Positions 12,401 through 23,924 of a DNA stretch of 64,000 nucleotides are shown in pieces; position 1 is the stretch's first letter; each line of letters begins with the position of its first letter. Under the pieces are notes generated by a model that worked only from the letters and a program-made list of their open reading frames with translations, ran no database searches and was not told where the DNA came from. This DNA is from Diplosphaera chodatii. Taxonomy: Eukaryota; Chlorophyta; Trebouxiophyceae; Prasiolales; Stichococcaceae. The stretch covers positions 1,178,001 through 1,242,000 of the forward strand of contig JAALGY010000030.1 in the NCBI GenBank assembly GCA_032358165.1, read 5' to 3'. The position numbers and the translations under genes are program-made.

Positions 12401-12675
12401 TCAGCCCTCCGAGTTTACCCATCTACGAACTGGCTTGCGCAACATCCATGTCATGTAAAACTTGTACGAGTACGGGTACATGCACGTGCCCCTAAGTACT
12501 AGCATCGCCATGTAACCTTAGCATGCACTGTGCCGGGCCTTACAAGCGCCGGGGAGACCGGAGCGTGTGTAACTGGCATAGCAGCTACATGCACACAACT
12601 GTCAGCCTCGTGTACACAGGTTTTGCGTGCTGCCTGAAAGCTGGAACTTGGGGCTGATCACAGACCTCGTATCAT

Positions 12676-14497
12676 TTGATGTTGTGCATGACTGTACCCA
12701 ACTGCAAAGTCGTGTCGCCAGGACAAGCGTCTACCATCGTACCGAACTCTATCCACCCGTTGCAACCCTCTTCAGTGCGCGCTGCCTGTCTGCCTGGACA
12801 GTTTTCTGGGCCTCGCATCGGGCGCACACCAGCGCGCCGGCTGCAGCGGTTGCAACGAACTGCGACCCGTGGTCGTCCTGAAAACAGCCGGCTGACCAGC
12901 ATGTCTGCAGGTGAGTGCAAGGGTACCAAATGAGTGCTTCAAGCCCTGCCGTCCATCTCGGGATTTCGGGCTGCCATCAGTGGATTACAGCAAAGCGGCA
13001 TGCATGCAGAGTTGATCGATGGTAAGGCCACGGCAGCCACCATCCGCAAGGAGATTGCCGCTGAAGTGGCCGACCTGAGAGAGAAGACTGGCAAGGTGGG
13101 GCACACACCCGATCGCTCTAGCATGAGCTGCATGTTGGCCAATGGCAACACGACCGCAACCGACACAACGATTTGTGGTGACCAGGTGCCGGGGCTGGCC
13201 GTGATCCTTGTCGGCAGCCGCAAGGACTCAGAGACGTATGTGCGCAGCAAGAAGAAGGCCTGCGCAGAGGTTGGCATCGCGGATTTTGGCACTGATCTGC
13301 CGGAGGATGCGTCAGAACAGGATGTGCTTGCGGTAGGTGATCTGGCGCACGGAACGTGTTCTGCGTGTCACAGTCGTTAGGGTGGTATGTGTGTCGAGCA
13401 AACCGGGTGCCATGCTCACCCTGGCAACCGATATGGGTCGCCAAAGGCGGCTGATATATAGGATGCTGCCGCAGGCGGTGGATGCATACAACCGCGATGA
13501 GAATGTGCACGGCATCCTAGTGCAGCTGCCCATGCCGGGTCACATCAACGAGCAGCGCGTGTTGGACAGCATTGCCGCAGAGAAGGACGTCGATGGCTTC
13601 TCTCCTGCCAACATTGGCAAGCTGGCGATGCGGGGCCGGGAGCCCAGCTTTGTGGCCTGCACGCCCAAGGTGCCAAGTGGCCACCATTCCAGAGGCTCCC
13701 TCTGCCTGCATGTTGCCTGGCGATTAGCTGCCACCAGAACTTGGGTATGACTTGGGTCATGAAACGGAGTACTCCTTGCTACAGGGCTGTCTGGAGCTGC
13801 TGGACCGCTCGGGGGTGCAGCTGTCCGGCAAGCGCGCGGTCGTGGTGGGCCGCTCCAACATCGTCGGCACGCCTGTGGCACAGCTCCTGCAGGTGCTCAG
13901 CGTCCGGCTGGACTTGTGGGTGTGCACACCGGTGCTTGCCTCTGCTTGGTTACTGACATGAGCTACCGCCGACCAACGGACTCACTCAGTGGTGAATAAC
14001 CTGTGCAGAGACGGGATGCCACCGTGACTGTGGTGCACTCGCGCACGCCAAACGGTGCAGACATCTGTCGTGAGGCAGACATCGTGGTTGCCGCCTGCGG
14101 CAAAGCAGAGATGATCACCGGCGACTGGATCAAGCCGGGTGCTGTGGTCATCGACGTCGGCATCAACGCCGTAGATGTGCGCGCTCCTGTGACCCTTCCC
14201 CTGGTCGAGGGTTACATGTCATTCATGACTGCTGTGGGACATCAGCTGGTCAATGCCATGCGGCATTGACACCTGCTGCTATGCATAGTTCACGAGCACT
14301 GAGCTGGATGTCCGCAGGATGCGACAGCAAAGCGGGGCTACCGACTAGTGGGGGATGTGAAATTTTCAGAAGCAAAGGAGAAGGCAGCGCTGATCACGCC
14401 AGTGCCAGGTGGCGTGGGCCCTATGACCATCGCGATGCTGCTGTCGAACACCTTGCTCGGCTTCAAGCGGACAACTAGCGAGGGTTCGGCCCATTGA
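12676..14497 (+). CDS. folD: Bifunctional methylenetetrahydrofolate dehydrogenase/cyclohydrolase, organellar
   Basis: FolD interconverts 5,10-methylene-, methenyl- and 10-formyl-tetrahydrofolate using NADP. Exon 1 (12676-12910) is an Arg/Ser-rich targeting sequence ending at a GTGAGT donor; exon 2 starts at 13010, giving [17 protein letters not shown]. Later exons carry [20 protein letters not shown] with the catalytic lysine in the YVRSKKK segment, then [13 protein letters not shown] and [16 protein letters not shown]. The NADP-binding block [42 protein letters not shown] and [17 protein letters not shown] follow. All family motifs are present. A junction after AVD (GAT/GTGCGC to CCGCAG/GATGC) restores [19 protein letters not shown]. 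Plastid or mitochondrial location is inferred from the leader. A shorter, non-targeted start at 13002 is possible. Confidence 0.96.
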
Positions 14498-14977
14498 GCA
14501 TACCAGCTATGCTGAATGCTATGGCAGCATGCACATCTTCTTTGGTGCGGGCATATTCAGGCTGTCAGAATATCACGACCTGCAGACGTGCATCAACGAG
14601 CACATGGGCACTTGACAACGCTACCCCAAAGCACTTGAAAACTCTGCCCAGTAATACTGGCACTGCTGCCTGGCAACACTCCATGCCCAGGGCACTTACT
14701 CTTGATGCTGGTATGCCTGACGACCTAATCTTCAGTCGCTCCCATATGGAGTCGGATGAAGACGACATGGTGCCAGACGTTGGCGATCACCATACGTTCG
14801 CATGAAGGCCGTTTGTGTTGGCACTTGCATACCTTTCCATTTGATGGTAATGTCTGACGGACGACAAGGCGCATACACCTTTTGCAGTCTGCAGTGCTCT
14901 AGTGATCAGGCTGCATCAGTCAAACGCATGTCCCCACCTCTGCCTTGATGCAGAGGTGATACCTGCGGCGAGATACG
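14498..14977. other. Intergenic region between two plus-strand genes
   Basis: Holds the folD 3' UTR and the promoter of the Tim21-like gene. The 103-residue plus-strand frame at 14494-14805 overlaps the folD stop and shows no family signal. Confidence 0.4.
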
Positions 14978-17461
14978 ATGAGCAGTCGGCAAGCATTGTG
15001 CCGGGTGCTCCGCACTGTCGGCCAGAACTGGCAGATCAGCGGCGTGTGCGCTCTGCCGCAGCAGTTGATCACTCGCAGCCTGAGCACCTCACATGTGCAG
15101 ATCAGCAGTCAGATGCAGGTAACACTCATGCAAAGCTGTGCTGCAGATGTCGCTGCTTGCAGCTTGTGGTCCTGAATGCATTGTAGACCTGCGTCCGAAA
15201 CAGCTGCCATCATGTGCAGGGAGGCCTGCTCAGCCCGTGTCAAACCGTAGCAGCGCGCTTCAGCGGATGCACAAATAGCACGCTGACGCAGCATTGCTTG
15301 AAGCTGCAAAGGCATGGCCCACAGCTGCCACGCTGCCCGCAGCCAGGGGGTGGTGTCGGCAGGCGCATGTTCAGCGACAAGGCTGCTGACGGTGCCAGCG
15401 CCAGCCAGCCCACAGCAATGCAGCGGCTGAGGCAGATGTCAGCCGGCTCGAGTGGAACCCTCAAAGCACTGACGCAGACGACGGGGAAGACATCGCAGAC
15501 AGTCTTCAGGCAGCTTCCTGAAAAGGTGACAGCTGCATTCTGCATGCATGCCAAAGGAACGTTACAGCCAAGTGAGCTGGATTTTCAGCAAGACCATATG
15601 CGGCTCATGCACCTCTGTATCTTTGCGTTGCACAGGTGAAGCAATGGGCAGCAGGTGTGCAGCATGGGCGCCTGCAGAAGGCAGCTGGCTTGCAGCTGGA
15701 GGCCTTCTGGCAGCACCACCGCAGCAAAGTGCTGGCTGCCGGCGGTGTTGCGCTGATCTACATCTTGTGGTCAGCATGCCGGGCCTATTGCCTGTCCTTT
15801 TTGGCACTTTAACACAGCATGACCTGTGGACACGCCCTTGTCAGATGCTGATGTATGCCTTGCCCTTCTACACAGGAAGACCATGTTTTCAGTCACATCC
15901 ATCTTCGTCAACTTATCAGAAACAATGGCAGAGCTCGGCTTCCTGGTAGGTGCCAACTGACAGGCTATAGGCTGATGACTGACAGCGTTGTGTTTGCAAG
16001 GCAGCATTGTATCCATCTTGAAACTGGAAGGCCACGCTACCTATGCGAAAACCTCTGTCTGCAGTCCCTGTCGGCAGCCATTGTAGCATTCATGGGGCTC
16101 TACCTGCGGCACCGTTTCAGCATCAGCCCCAAGGCTGTGTATCGGCAGGCCATGATACGCCTGAACACGCACCCTAGCGTGCTGGAGGTACGTGCACATG
16201 CGACTCCGAGTGTGCGTTTGGTCGGCCGGCGGGCACCGGCTGCAACAGTCCTGTGACTGCAAGGCAAAGACGCAGCTGATGCGGAGAACGACATTGCAAC
16301 CTTGCTAAACATAACACCTCGGTCAACTGGACTGGCAGGTGATGGGGGCACCGCTGGCGGGGTCGGACGTGCGGGCGCAGGTGCTGACGGGCGGCGGCTT
16401 CCGGCTCAAGGGGCTGCGCCCCCGGTACCGCTCGCGCCGCCTGCAGATGATCTTCCCGCTGCGGGGCGCCGAGCACCGGGGCCTCGTCTCCCTGGAGGCC
16501 AAGCGCCGCCGGGTGGTTGTTCTAGACCCATGCATCTAGACCCATGCATCAGCCGGGCCAGTGCGGTGGCATGTATTCAGCATGGTCAAGTGGACACGCT
16601 CAAAAGTGGCGCAGCTTGTGCTGGCAATGGCTGCAGTTTGAGGTTGCTTGTTTTCACCGGCAGCATCATCTGACTCGCAAGTCTTCACGTGTGATCCGCT
16701 GCTGCTGCTCAGGGCAAGTACGACTTCAAGCTGCTGGCGGTGGACGTGCCCACGGCGGCGGGGCCGGACCAGCGGCTGTACCTGGCGGGCGACGACCGCA
16801 CCTACCAGCGCGGCAGCATCATCGCCGAGCTGCGAGACCCGTTCCTGCAGGTGAGCTGCATCCCAAGCGCTCTGACTTCATACCGCTCAGTTGCTGGTTC
16901 GCCACCGCAGTCATGACAAAACGTCGGCCAAGCCCCGCAGGCGGGTGCAGCTGGGGGCTGTGGCGCCAGATGATCCAGTCCTGCAACTTCGAAACCACAA
17001 GTGGTTGTTGGCGTGCGCAGGCGCTGCAGATGCAGCGGGTGTACGAGGAGGAGGATGAGGCGGACGAGGCGCAGGATGAGGCGGATGAGGAGATGGAGCG
17101 GCGGCGCAGGGAGACCGAGGAGGCCGCCGCCAAGCCCAAGCCCATGGACCAGGTGCTGAAGCCCACTTCGCCTGGAAGCTGGTGTTGCGGTGCCCGCTGG
17201 CGCTGGTGGTGTCGCTGCAGCTGCATCCTGGGTGCTTGCCACGGGCAAGCGGTCCTGCTGTGCCGACCGCAGGGGGGTGGCATGTACTTCCTGGAGAGGG
17301 TGTACCACCGAGCTCAGAGCCTGTTTGCCGGCAGCCGGCCGCAGAGCGCCTCCAGGGCGGCAGTGGCCAGCGCCACAGAGAAGACACCAACCTCCGCCAC
17401 TGACACGCCTGTGCCATTGAAGGACCAGCCTCTGCCGCAGGGCAAGCCGCTGGAAAAGTGA
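14978..17461 (+). CDS. Mitochondrial inner-membrane protein, Tim21/Coa1-like
   Basis: Nine exons, the first two at 14978-15118 and 15343-15525. The start MSSRQALCRVLRTV plus SLSTSHV is a mitochondrial presequence. Two hydrophobic segments follow: VLAAGGVALIYILW and SLSAAIVAFMGLYL. After them comes a domain beginning HPSVLEVMGAPLAGSDVRAQ, continuing RRLQMIFPLRGAEHRG and ending GKYDFKLLAVDVP. A 'HP.V...G.P....' start, an 'RG.V..EA' strand and a '(G)KYDF' strand are the pattern of Tim21 and Coa1 domains. The C-terminal part is a highly acidic/charged helix (EEEDEADEAQDEADEEMERR) and an Ser/Pro tail. Tim21 acts in the TIM23 translocase and Coa1 in cytochrome oxidase assembly; which role applies is not decidable here. 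Two membrane segments rather than one is unlike classic Tim21. Confidence 0.6.
16522..16549. repeat. Perfect 14-bp tandem duplication in an intron
   Basis: CTAGACCCATGCAT occurs twice back to back just after a probable splice donor of the Tim21-like gene. It probably has no function. Confidence 0.9.
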
Positions 17462-17749
17462 CGGCGTGTGCGGCTTCGTGCGCTGTCCCGGTCTGTAGGT
17501 ATCTAGAGGAGTGTGTTCAAGGGCAGCGGATGCAGGCATGCCTGATTGCAGCACAGTAGCGGTGGCTCTGGTGTTCGCAACCACTTGAGAACTCCATTCT
17601 TCCGAAAATGATGCGAGGTTCCGAAACGAGTTTTACAACGCAGCAGTACATGACTGCACCCCAAGTTCTTTGTGCTCATCTACGACTTGCCGGCACGACA
17701 AGCTGCAACATTGCCAAGACCTGCAAAGGGTGGCTGCTATGCTGGGGCG

Positions 17750-20700
17750 TCATTCCGGCGGCAGTGGGGGCTGCTCATCACCAATAGGCGAAGGTGGAAA
17801 GTCCATGATGTCCACGTCCGGCGCCGGAGCGGCTTCATTGGGCATGGGCGGCGGCGCATCGTCGTCAGGCAGTGGTGGCGGGTCCTCTGGCAGGGGCGGC
17901 TGCGGCACACCTGCAGCATTGCAACACCTCATCAGCCCGTGTGTTATGCGGTCAGCCATGTGTTCCTCAAGTCGAGCTTGCGGCAAAGCATTCCTGTGGT
18001 GATGCAAGCATGCTCTGCAGCACACATCCGCTCTGATTGAATACGAGCTCATTCAACGTGTCGTAGCTTCACAGTATGACATGCGGGTGCAACCCACCTG
18101 CACTGTGCTTTAGCAGTGCAGCCTGTGCAAATGCCACCGCGGCCGCAGGCTGCTCCCACTGCTGCTGCTGTGGCAGTGGCAACCGCCACTGTTGCTGCTG
18201 CTGCTGCTGCTGTTGCCAGTGCTGCTGGGGTGGCCGCTGCGCGAGCGGTGGTGGCGGCTGCTGGTGCACGTTGTGCATTTGCGGACGTGCAACACTGCTC
18301 TGCAGCTGTGCTGCCGATGCAGCAGCGATGTCTGGAGGCGGCGCTTGCATGACCCGGTGGATGGCCGACTGCATTGTCGGCGGCTGCTGTGGCTGTGCAG
18401 GCCGCGGTTGCCATTGTGGCAATGGCAGCGGCAGCCGCTGCTGAGGGGGCGGCTGCTGTGGCTGTGCAGGCTGCGGCCGCCATTGTGACAACGGCAGCGG
18501 CAGCCGCTCCTGAGGGGGCGGCTGCTGTGGCTGTGCAGGCCGCGGCTGCCATTGTGGCAACGGCAGCGGCAGCCGCTCCTGAGGGGGCGGCGGCCGCTGG
18601 CTGAGCTGCTGCTGTTGCTGGTATCCTGGCTGGTGCTGCAGCGGAGGCTGCTGCTGGCTGTGGTGCTGCGGGGGCCCAGTTGCGGCGCCACCCGGCCATG
18701 GCAGCCGTGCCCCATTGGCGGGCGGCTGCTGAGCCTGCTGCCACGGCTGTTGCACTGCCGGAGGGACAGGATGCTGCCATGGCGGAGGTGCTTTCTGGTC
18801 TGAGCTGCGCCCCAGCAGCACGTCCTCAAAGCTGCGGCTGGGAGAGTAGGCCACCTCTGGGCTGTAGTACGGCTGCGTGCCGCTGGAACCTGTTTGGGAG
18901 GCGAGAACGCGTTGCCCGCATGCTGGTGTCAGCTGTCCCATGTCACAAGCACAGTGCAGGATCTGAGCATTCCAGCAACTACGATCGTTGTCTGCAGGAG
19001 AGCAATACCCACCTTGTAGCTGGGAGGCCGAGTCCAGTGTGACAGGCGATGTGTACGAGGGTTCATGACGCGGCGCCCAGGGCAGGCGGGGCGGCGACAC
19101 CAGCACCTCGTGGACCGGAGCCGGAGGCGGCTGGAGCGGCGACGCCATGTCCATGTCTGCCTGATCCACGCCTGCAATCGGATATAGATACAGTTACATG
19201 GGCTCCGTCTTGTCTCCACGATGGTTGACTGGGATGCGGAGTTGCTCGCAAGGCTGTCTGCAGATAATAGTTGTGGCCATTGTGCAGCAATATAATGGCA
19301 CGATCGAGAGCTGCTGACCTGACGGCCTGGTCGGCCATCGGGCATCAGGTCCCATCTCCCAAGGGTCCGGTCCGACCTCCCAGGGATCCTGGCCCGGCGC
19401 CACTGGCGGTGGCGACTCTGAGTATGCACGCTCTGTACGAGCACCGACCAAGCCTCTCCATCAAGACTGGCCGCAACTCTCACCACCGCATGGTCATGGA
19501 CTACACGCAAGTGCCGATGCCCATTCAGCACCAAAGCAGCGGCTGACAAAGCCGTGCGCACCCCGCTTGGCGACTGATAGCCAGGCGTACTCCGCCCGGA
19601 CCAACGGCAGTGGTGTGCCCGCCCGCGGCCCGACCTCCTCGTCCTCTTCCGGCTGCAGCGACATGCATGCGGCGTCACATTGGTGTCTCTGTGTGTCGAC
19701 ACTCTGCTCGAGGCAAATGTGCATCGGAATGCGAGGATGGTGGGGTCTGCTGCGTGATAGACTCTCTGAGTGCTCTGGGCAAGCCTTCCTGCCCGCATGT
19801 CTTATGCACTGCATACAGCTGCATGCGTTCTTGTGTCACCTTCAGCCAGATGCGGAGGGCTGTGCCAGTGCTGCCGCTGAGTTCGAAGGTCATGGGCGCG
19901 AGTCGATCACGTGCCATGGCCGTGATGGTTGGATCGGCAGGTGTTGCCTCGTCCGCAGCGATGTCAGCAGCTAGCTTTGATGCCACAGGCTCCAGCACCT
20001 GGTAGTACAGCATACCAGGTGCGCTGGACAGACCCGCTTGGCCAGGGTATCAGACCCCAAGCTCACAAGAGCAGCAAGCGTGCCACATGACATACTTACG
20101 AAGCCCTGCGTCTGCAAACCCAGCGTTGCATGACGATCACAATCCGAGTGATGTCAGAAACAAAGAGCAGCAGCCGCACAACAAGCAGAGTTGCTCCTCG
20201 TGGCTCGCTGTAGCAAGGCAACTTGCCTTGGCAGGCAGCAGATCGCGCGCAGCCCAGATGCTTAGAACGTGCACTGTTCGGAGGCGCCCTTCCCGTGTCT
20301 TTGCCACAGCGTCCACCAGACTGTGTATGGCACAGGCATCAGCTGGCAAGGCCGAAGCAGCAAGGACCGCGCAATCCTCATGCTAAGCACAAGCTACAGG
20401 GCAGCACAACAGTGCTGGCAAGACGCTCATGCGCATTGCCTACCTGGGCAGTGCTGCGCCAATGGTGTTGCGGAACACGCTGGCACATGGAGGGGCACTG
20501 TCGTCAGCTGCACGGCTCTTCTGGCTGCCCTGCAGGACCGAGTCCACCACGTACAGCATGCCGACGCGTCTGCCCAACTCAGGCTCCTGTGGACAGCAGG
20601 CACATCAGACTGAGATATTTTGCATGCTTCAGGCAGGAGAACCCTGCACAGGCAGAATACACTAGTAGGTGCCGCATTGCATGCAGCATGGAGTGTGGTG

Positions 20701-23700
20701 TACGATGTGTGCCGTGTCTGTTTGTGGCTGCTGCCAGCTTGTTCACCTGCGCAATGCGCTCGACAATGATCTGCACCATCTTGCGACCGCAGCCATACGC
20801 CGCAGCGGCATTCATGATGTGTGCGCTGGTAGGGTTGATGGTGTCCTTCGCCTTGGACAACCCGCCCAGCAGCTGAACAACAGATGTCGGCAAGCTCAGC
20901 ATAAAGTAGCCCGCAACTGACTGCAGCACTGGCATGGTGCACGAGCAGCGTTGGCAGTGGACAAGGACGCATGCCCATTGTCTATACTGCAGTCCACACC
21001 TTGCGCAGCTTGGCGTACTCCACCTCGCACTGCAGCTGCAGCTTTGCATCCGCCTTTGGGGTGTCTGCATGCCCGGCACTGGCAAAGTTAGCACAGAGTT
21101 CTAATAGCTTGCACAGCCTAGGAGCCTGCAGTATGCCGCCCACCAATTCTACTGCAAGCAAGTATGTGCCTCGTGACATCCCTGCCCTCACCCTGCTTGC
21201 CGGACTGGGCGGTGGCGGCGTTGGGCTGAGCCACGCCGCCATCCGCGCTGTGCTCGCCGCTGGGGGACGCTGGGGCGCTGCCTGCAGGGGTGTGGCCGCG
21301 GCGCTTGGGGGGCGTCGGCACCGGCAGGAGCTTTGCGCTGCCGGAGCGCCCCTGAGAGGACGCTGGCCGCTGCCTGGCGGCGCCCGCACCCGCTGCGGCG
21401 TCAGGAATGCTGGTTGCCTTGGCGCCGGCCTTTGCCTCCGCATGCGCTGCGCGGCCAGGGGTGCCTGTCGGGGTCCCACCCTGCTGCTTTGCAGCAGACT
21501 TGGGCATCGCTGTCGCTGACTTGGCAGCCGAGGCCGGCCGTTGGCTGACAAAGTCGTCCTCCACGAGCTTCGCCTTGCCAGGTGGACCCTGCCGCCGCTG
21601 CTGTTGCCTGTGCTGCTGCTTCGGCGATGCATCAGGCGCCTGCAAACACGGGCATGAGGGTCTATCGGCGATGAGGAAGCGCTGCATTGCGAGGTGCGGG
21701 TTTGAGTTCTCTGCCTCAGTACGATGAGCATGCAGCCAGTACGTATTCATTCACCTTCAATCCCTGTGCCCCTGGCGGCTTAACATCTGCATCTGCTGCG
21801 CCGCTGGCTGTTGTGATCGCGTCGGCCCTTTCTGTGCTGGTAGGCCGCTGCCGGGGATGTGCTGGCTTCGACGGCGCTCTCTGCGCTTTTTGCGCCTTGC
21901 TGATGCCACTGCTGGACCGAGGCGCTGGCTGAAGACCCGGCGGCAAGGACTGCGTGGTGTCGGCACCTGCTGGCTGCTGCGGCTGCGGAAGCTGCACCTG
22001 CACCTGAGACCGCTGGCTGGCTGGGCTGCTCTGGATGGCTGGCGCTGCTGTGAATGGCACAGCTTGCCGAGCTGGTGGCTGCACACTCAGCGGCAAAGGT
22101 GCAATTGCACTGCCAGTTGCCTGCTGCTGACCCTGCCTGCGTATCCTCTGACTGCCACCAGTCGAGGCACTGGGCAGTGCAGCAGGGACCTGTGCCACAC
22201 CAGGCTCCTCGACCCGCTGACGCTTTGGAAGCGGCTCATGTGTGGGCTGCTGGTCATTGCCGGGCCGGACAGGGCTGGGTGCTGCTCGGCTGGCACCCTT
22301 TGCAGCTGATTGTGGCAGCCTGATTTTGAGCTTGCCAGCCGAAAGCACTTGTTGTGGAGCTGGCATGCTGAGTGCTGGCAGCTGCACGCCGTCAACAGCA
22401 TGGCCATTGGGCTGCTGATCATCCTGAGCTGAACTGGCGGCCTGTGGCCCGTGCTCGGGCGACTCTTGACGCAGCTGTGATGCTGACTGCTGCCAGTTCA
22501 ACCCACTGTTGCTCCTCCTGCTGGAACCGCTCCGCTGCTGCTTGATAGAGGTCTGCGGACGGCTGTCTACCATGCCCTGTCCGAGTCCAGAGGCAGGACG
22601 TGAGGCCGCATCACGATGTAGCTGCATAGCAGCTTGGGACGAGTCAAGATCCGCCTGCCGCACAGCGCAATGGCGCCAAAATTCGTATTCTTCCTCATGC
22701 AGTGGGCTGCCGCTGCTCCAGGTGTTGGCTGGCGTGCACACCTGGCCAGCTGCCGCACTTGGCCCTGCTGCTGCTGGCTTTGGCAACTTCATTCCGGTGC
22801 GAGCCGCTGCATCCCGCATCGCTCTTGTCAGCATGTCCAGCTCGAGACTGTGCCGTTCTGCGGCGAGGCGCTCTGGCGCTGACTGCAGCTGTTGGTGCTG
22901 CTGCATGTTGGGTGCCAGGAACTCCTGGTGCTGCTCAGGCAGATCCTGCCGGGTCCGCAGTCCAGGGATATGCTGCTCGATATGCCGCTGCCGACGCCAG
23001 TCTTGCGCCGGGGCTGATGTGTGGTTGATTGCCTGCTGCTGTAGATGTGGTGCTGGATGCTGCTCCCCACGCTGCCGGTTCCCAGGCTCCCATGGCAGGT
23101 GGGCTGAAGGTGACGGCAGCCACTGTCGCTGTGCCGCTAAGCTGGGCTCAGGTGGCGTCTGCACGATGTCCCACACGCTGCCATCCTTCAGCTGCAGCGC
23201 TGTGCCGTCATGCAGCTCGACTTCCTGGCTGTCCGGCACGCCCTCCACCTCCGCCACCCAGTGGTGCGTGCCAAGCTGGCGTCCGCCGACCAGCTCCGGC
23301 CCCCTCAGCTCCAGCCGGCACTGGCTGGGGCTGACGTCGTGACTGCCGCGCGGTATGACCTGCACAGCTTGCACCATCCAGACTCCGGCGGGGTGCTCCT
23401 GTTTGTCTCTGACGTGAGGGAGCAGTGCATGCTTCACGCAGAGCGCGCGTTGCTTCCATTGTGATAGTCGGCCACGGGCCAAAGGCATTGCCAGGGTGGT
23501 GAAACAGGGCACCCACCCAGCGATGCTTCTGAGTGGCGTCCGGCCGCAGCGCCACCGTTGCAACCGGGGTGACAAGGGTGACGGCCTGCTGCAGCTGGCT
23601 GCTGACAGGCGGCGACCCGCTGCCGTCCAGCTCCTCGCTGCTGTTCTGCTGCTGGTCCCAGGATCCTTGGCGATGGATTCGGCCCGACGCCGGCCCAGCC

Positions 23701-23792
23701 TCATACAACTGCGGCAGTTTGGGTTGTCTGACAGGCCTGTCAGCGGCGCCCATGCGTGCGCCACCCTCCTGCTGTCGTGCCACACACGACAA
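17750..23792 (-). CDS. CTD-interacting-domain (CID/RPR) protein with long Q/P-rich regions
   Basis: A long multi-exon gene. The N-terminal half (about 21720-23790) is mostly disordered and rich in Gln, Ala, Ser and Pro. It includes an unrecognised ordered-looking piece ending DGTALQLKDGSVWDIV near 23180. A basic low-complexity exon follows (about 21150-21640). Around 20250-21060 is a helical domain with INPTSAHIMNAAAAYGCG, MVQIIVERIAQ, LGRRVGMLYVVDSVLQGS and RTVHVLSIWAARDLLP. That is the pattern of CID/RPR domains that bind the RNA polymerase II C-terminal tail (HUA2/HULK, Pcf11, SCAF). The C-terminus is proline-rich with a 23-residue repeat (18379-18585) and ends DIMDFPPSP...PPLPPE. Nuclear role in pre-mRNA processing is inferred. 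No PWWP domain was seen, so it is not a full HUA2. One donor at 20227/20226 is GC (AAG/GCAAGT) unless a weak GT two bases on is used. The exact start (23792 or 23753) is uncertain. Confidence 0.72.
18379..18585 (-). repeat. Coding minisatellite, three 69-bp units
   Basis: Units at 18379-18447, 18448-18516 and 18517-18585 are nearly identical. Each is 23 codons, read on the minus strand as variants of PPPQERLPLPLPQW followed by QPRPAQPQQ. Since 69 is divisible by 3, copy-number change keeps the frame of the CID gene. A related RLPLPQ piece recurs further on, near 18190. Confidence 0.95.
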
Positions 23793-23924
23793 TATGCCAA
23801 GGACGCATCTGCAAGTGCGTGAGCAGTGCTCTCACTCCATCTAGCAAGGCCCAATCACCAACAGAGCCAGCTCGATATCACTGAGTGCACAGACGCACGT
23901 GGCAGACCCCTAGTAGCCTAATGA

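Noticed and set aside
16648..17584. Overlapping 260- and 154-residue minus-strand frames
   Set aside because: Shadows of the Tim21-like exons; the plus strand has correct splice sites and phases.
18076..18444. Cys-rich 122-residue plus-strand frame
   Set aside because: Shadow of the Gln-rich minus-strand exon: CAG codons read in reverse give Cys/Leu/Ala runs.
22509..23342. 277-residue plus-strand frame
   Set aside because: Shadow of the Q-rich exon of the CID gene; Cys/Ser/Ala composition with no domain.
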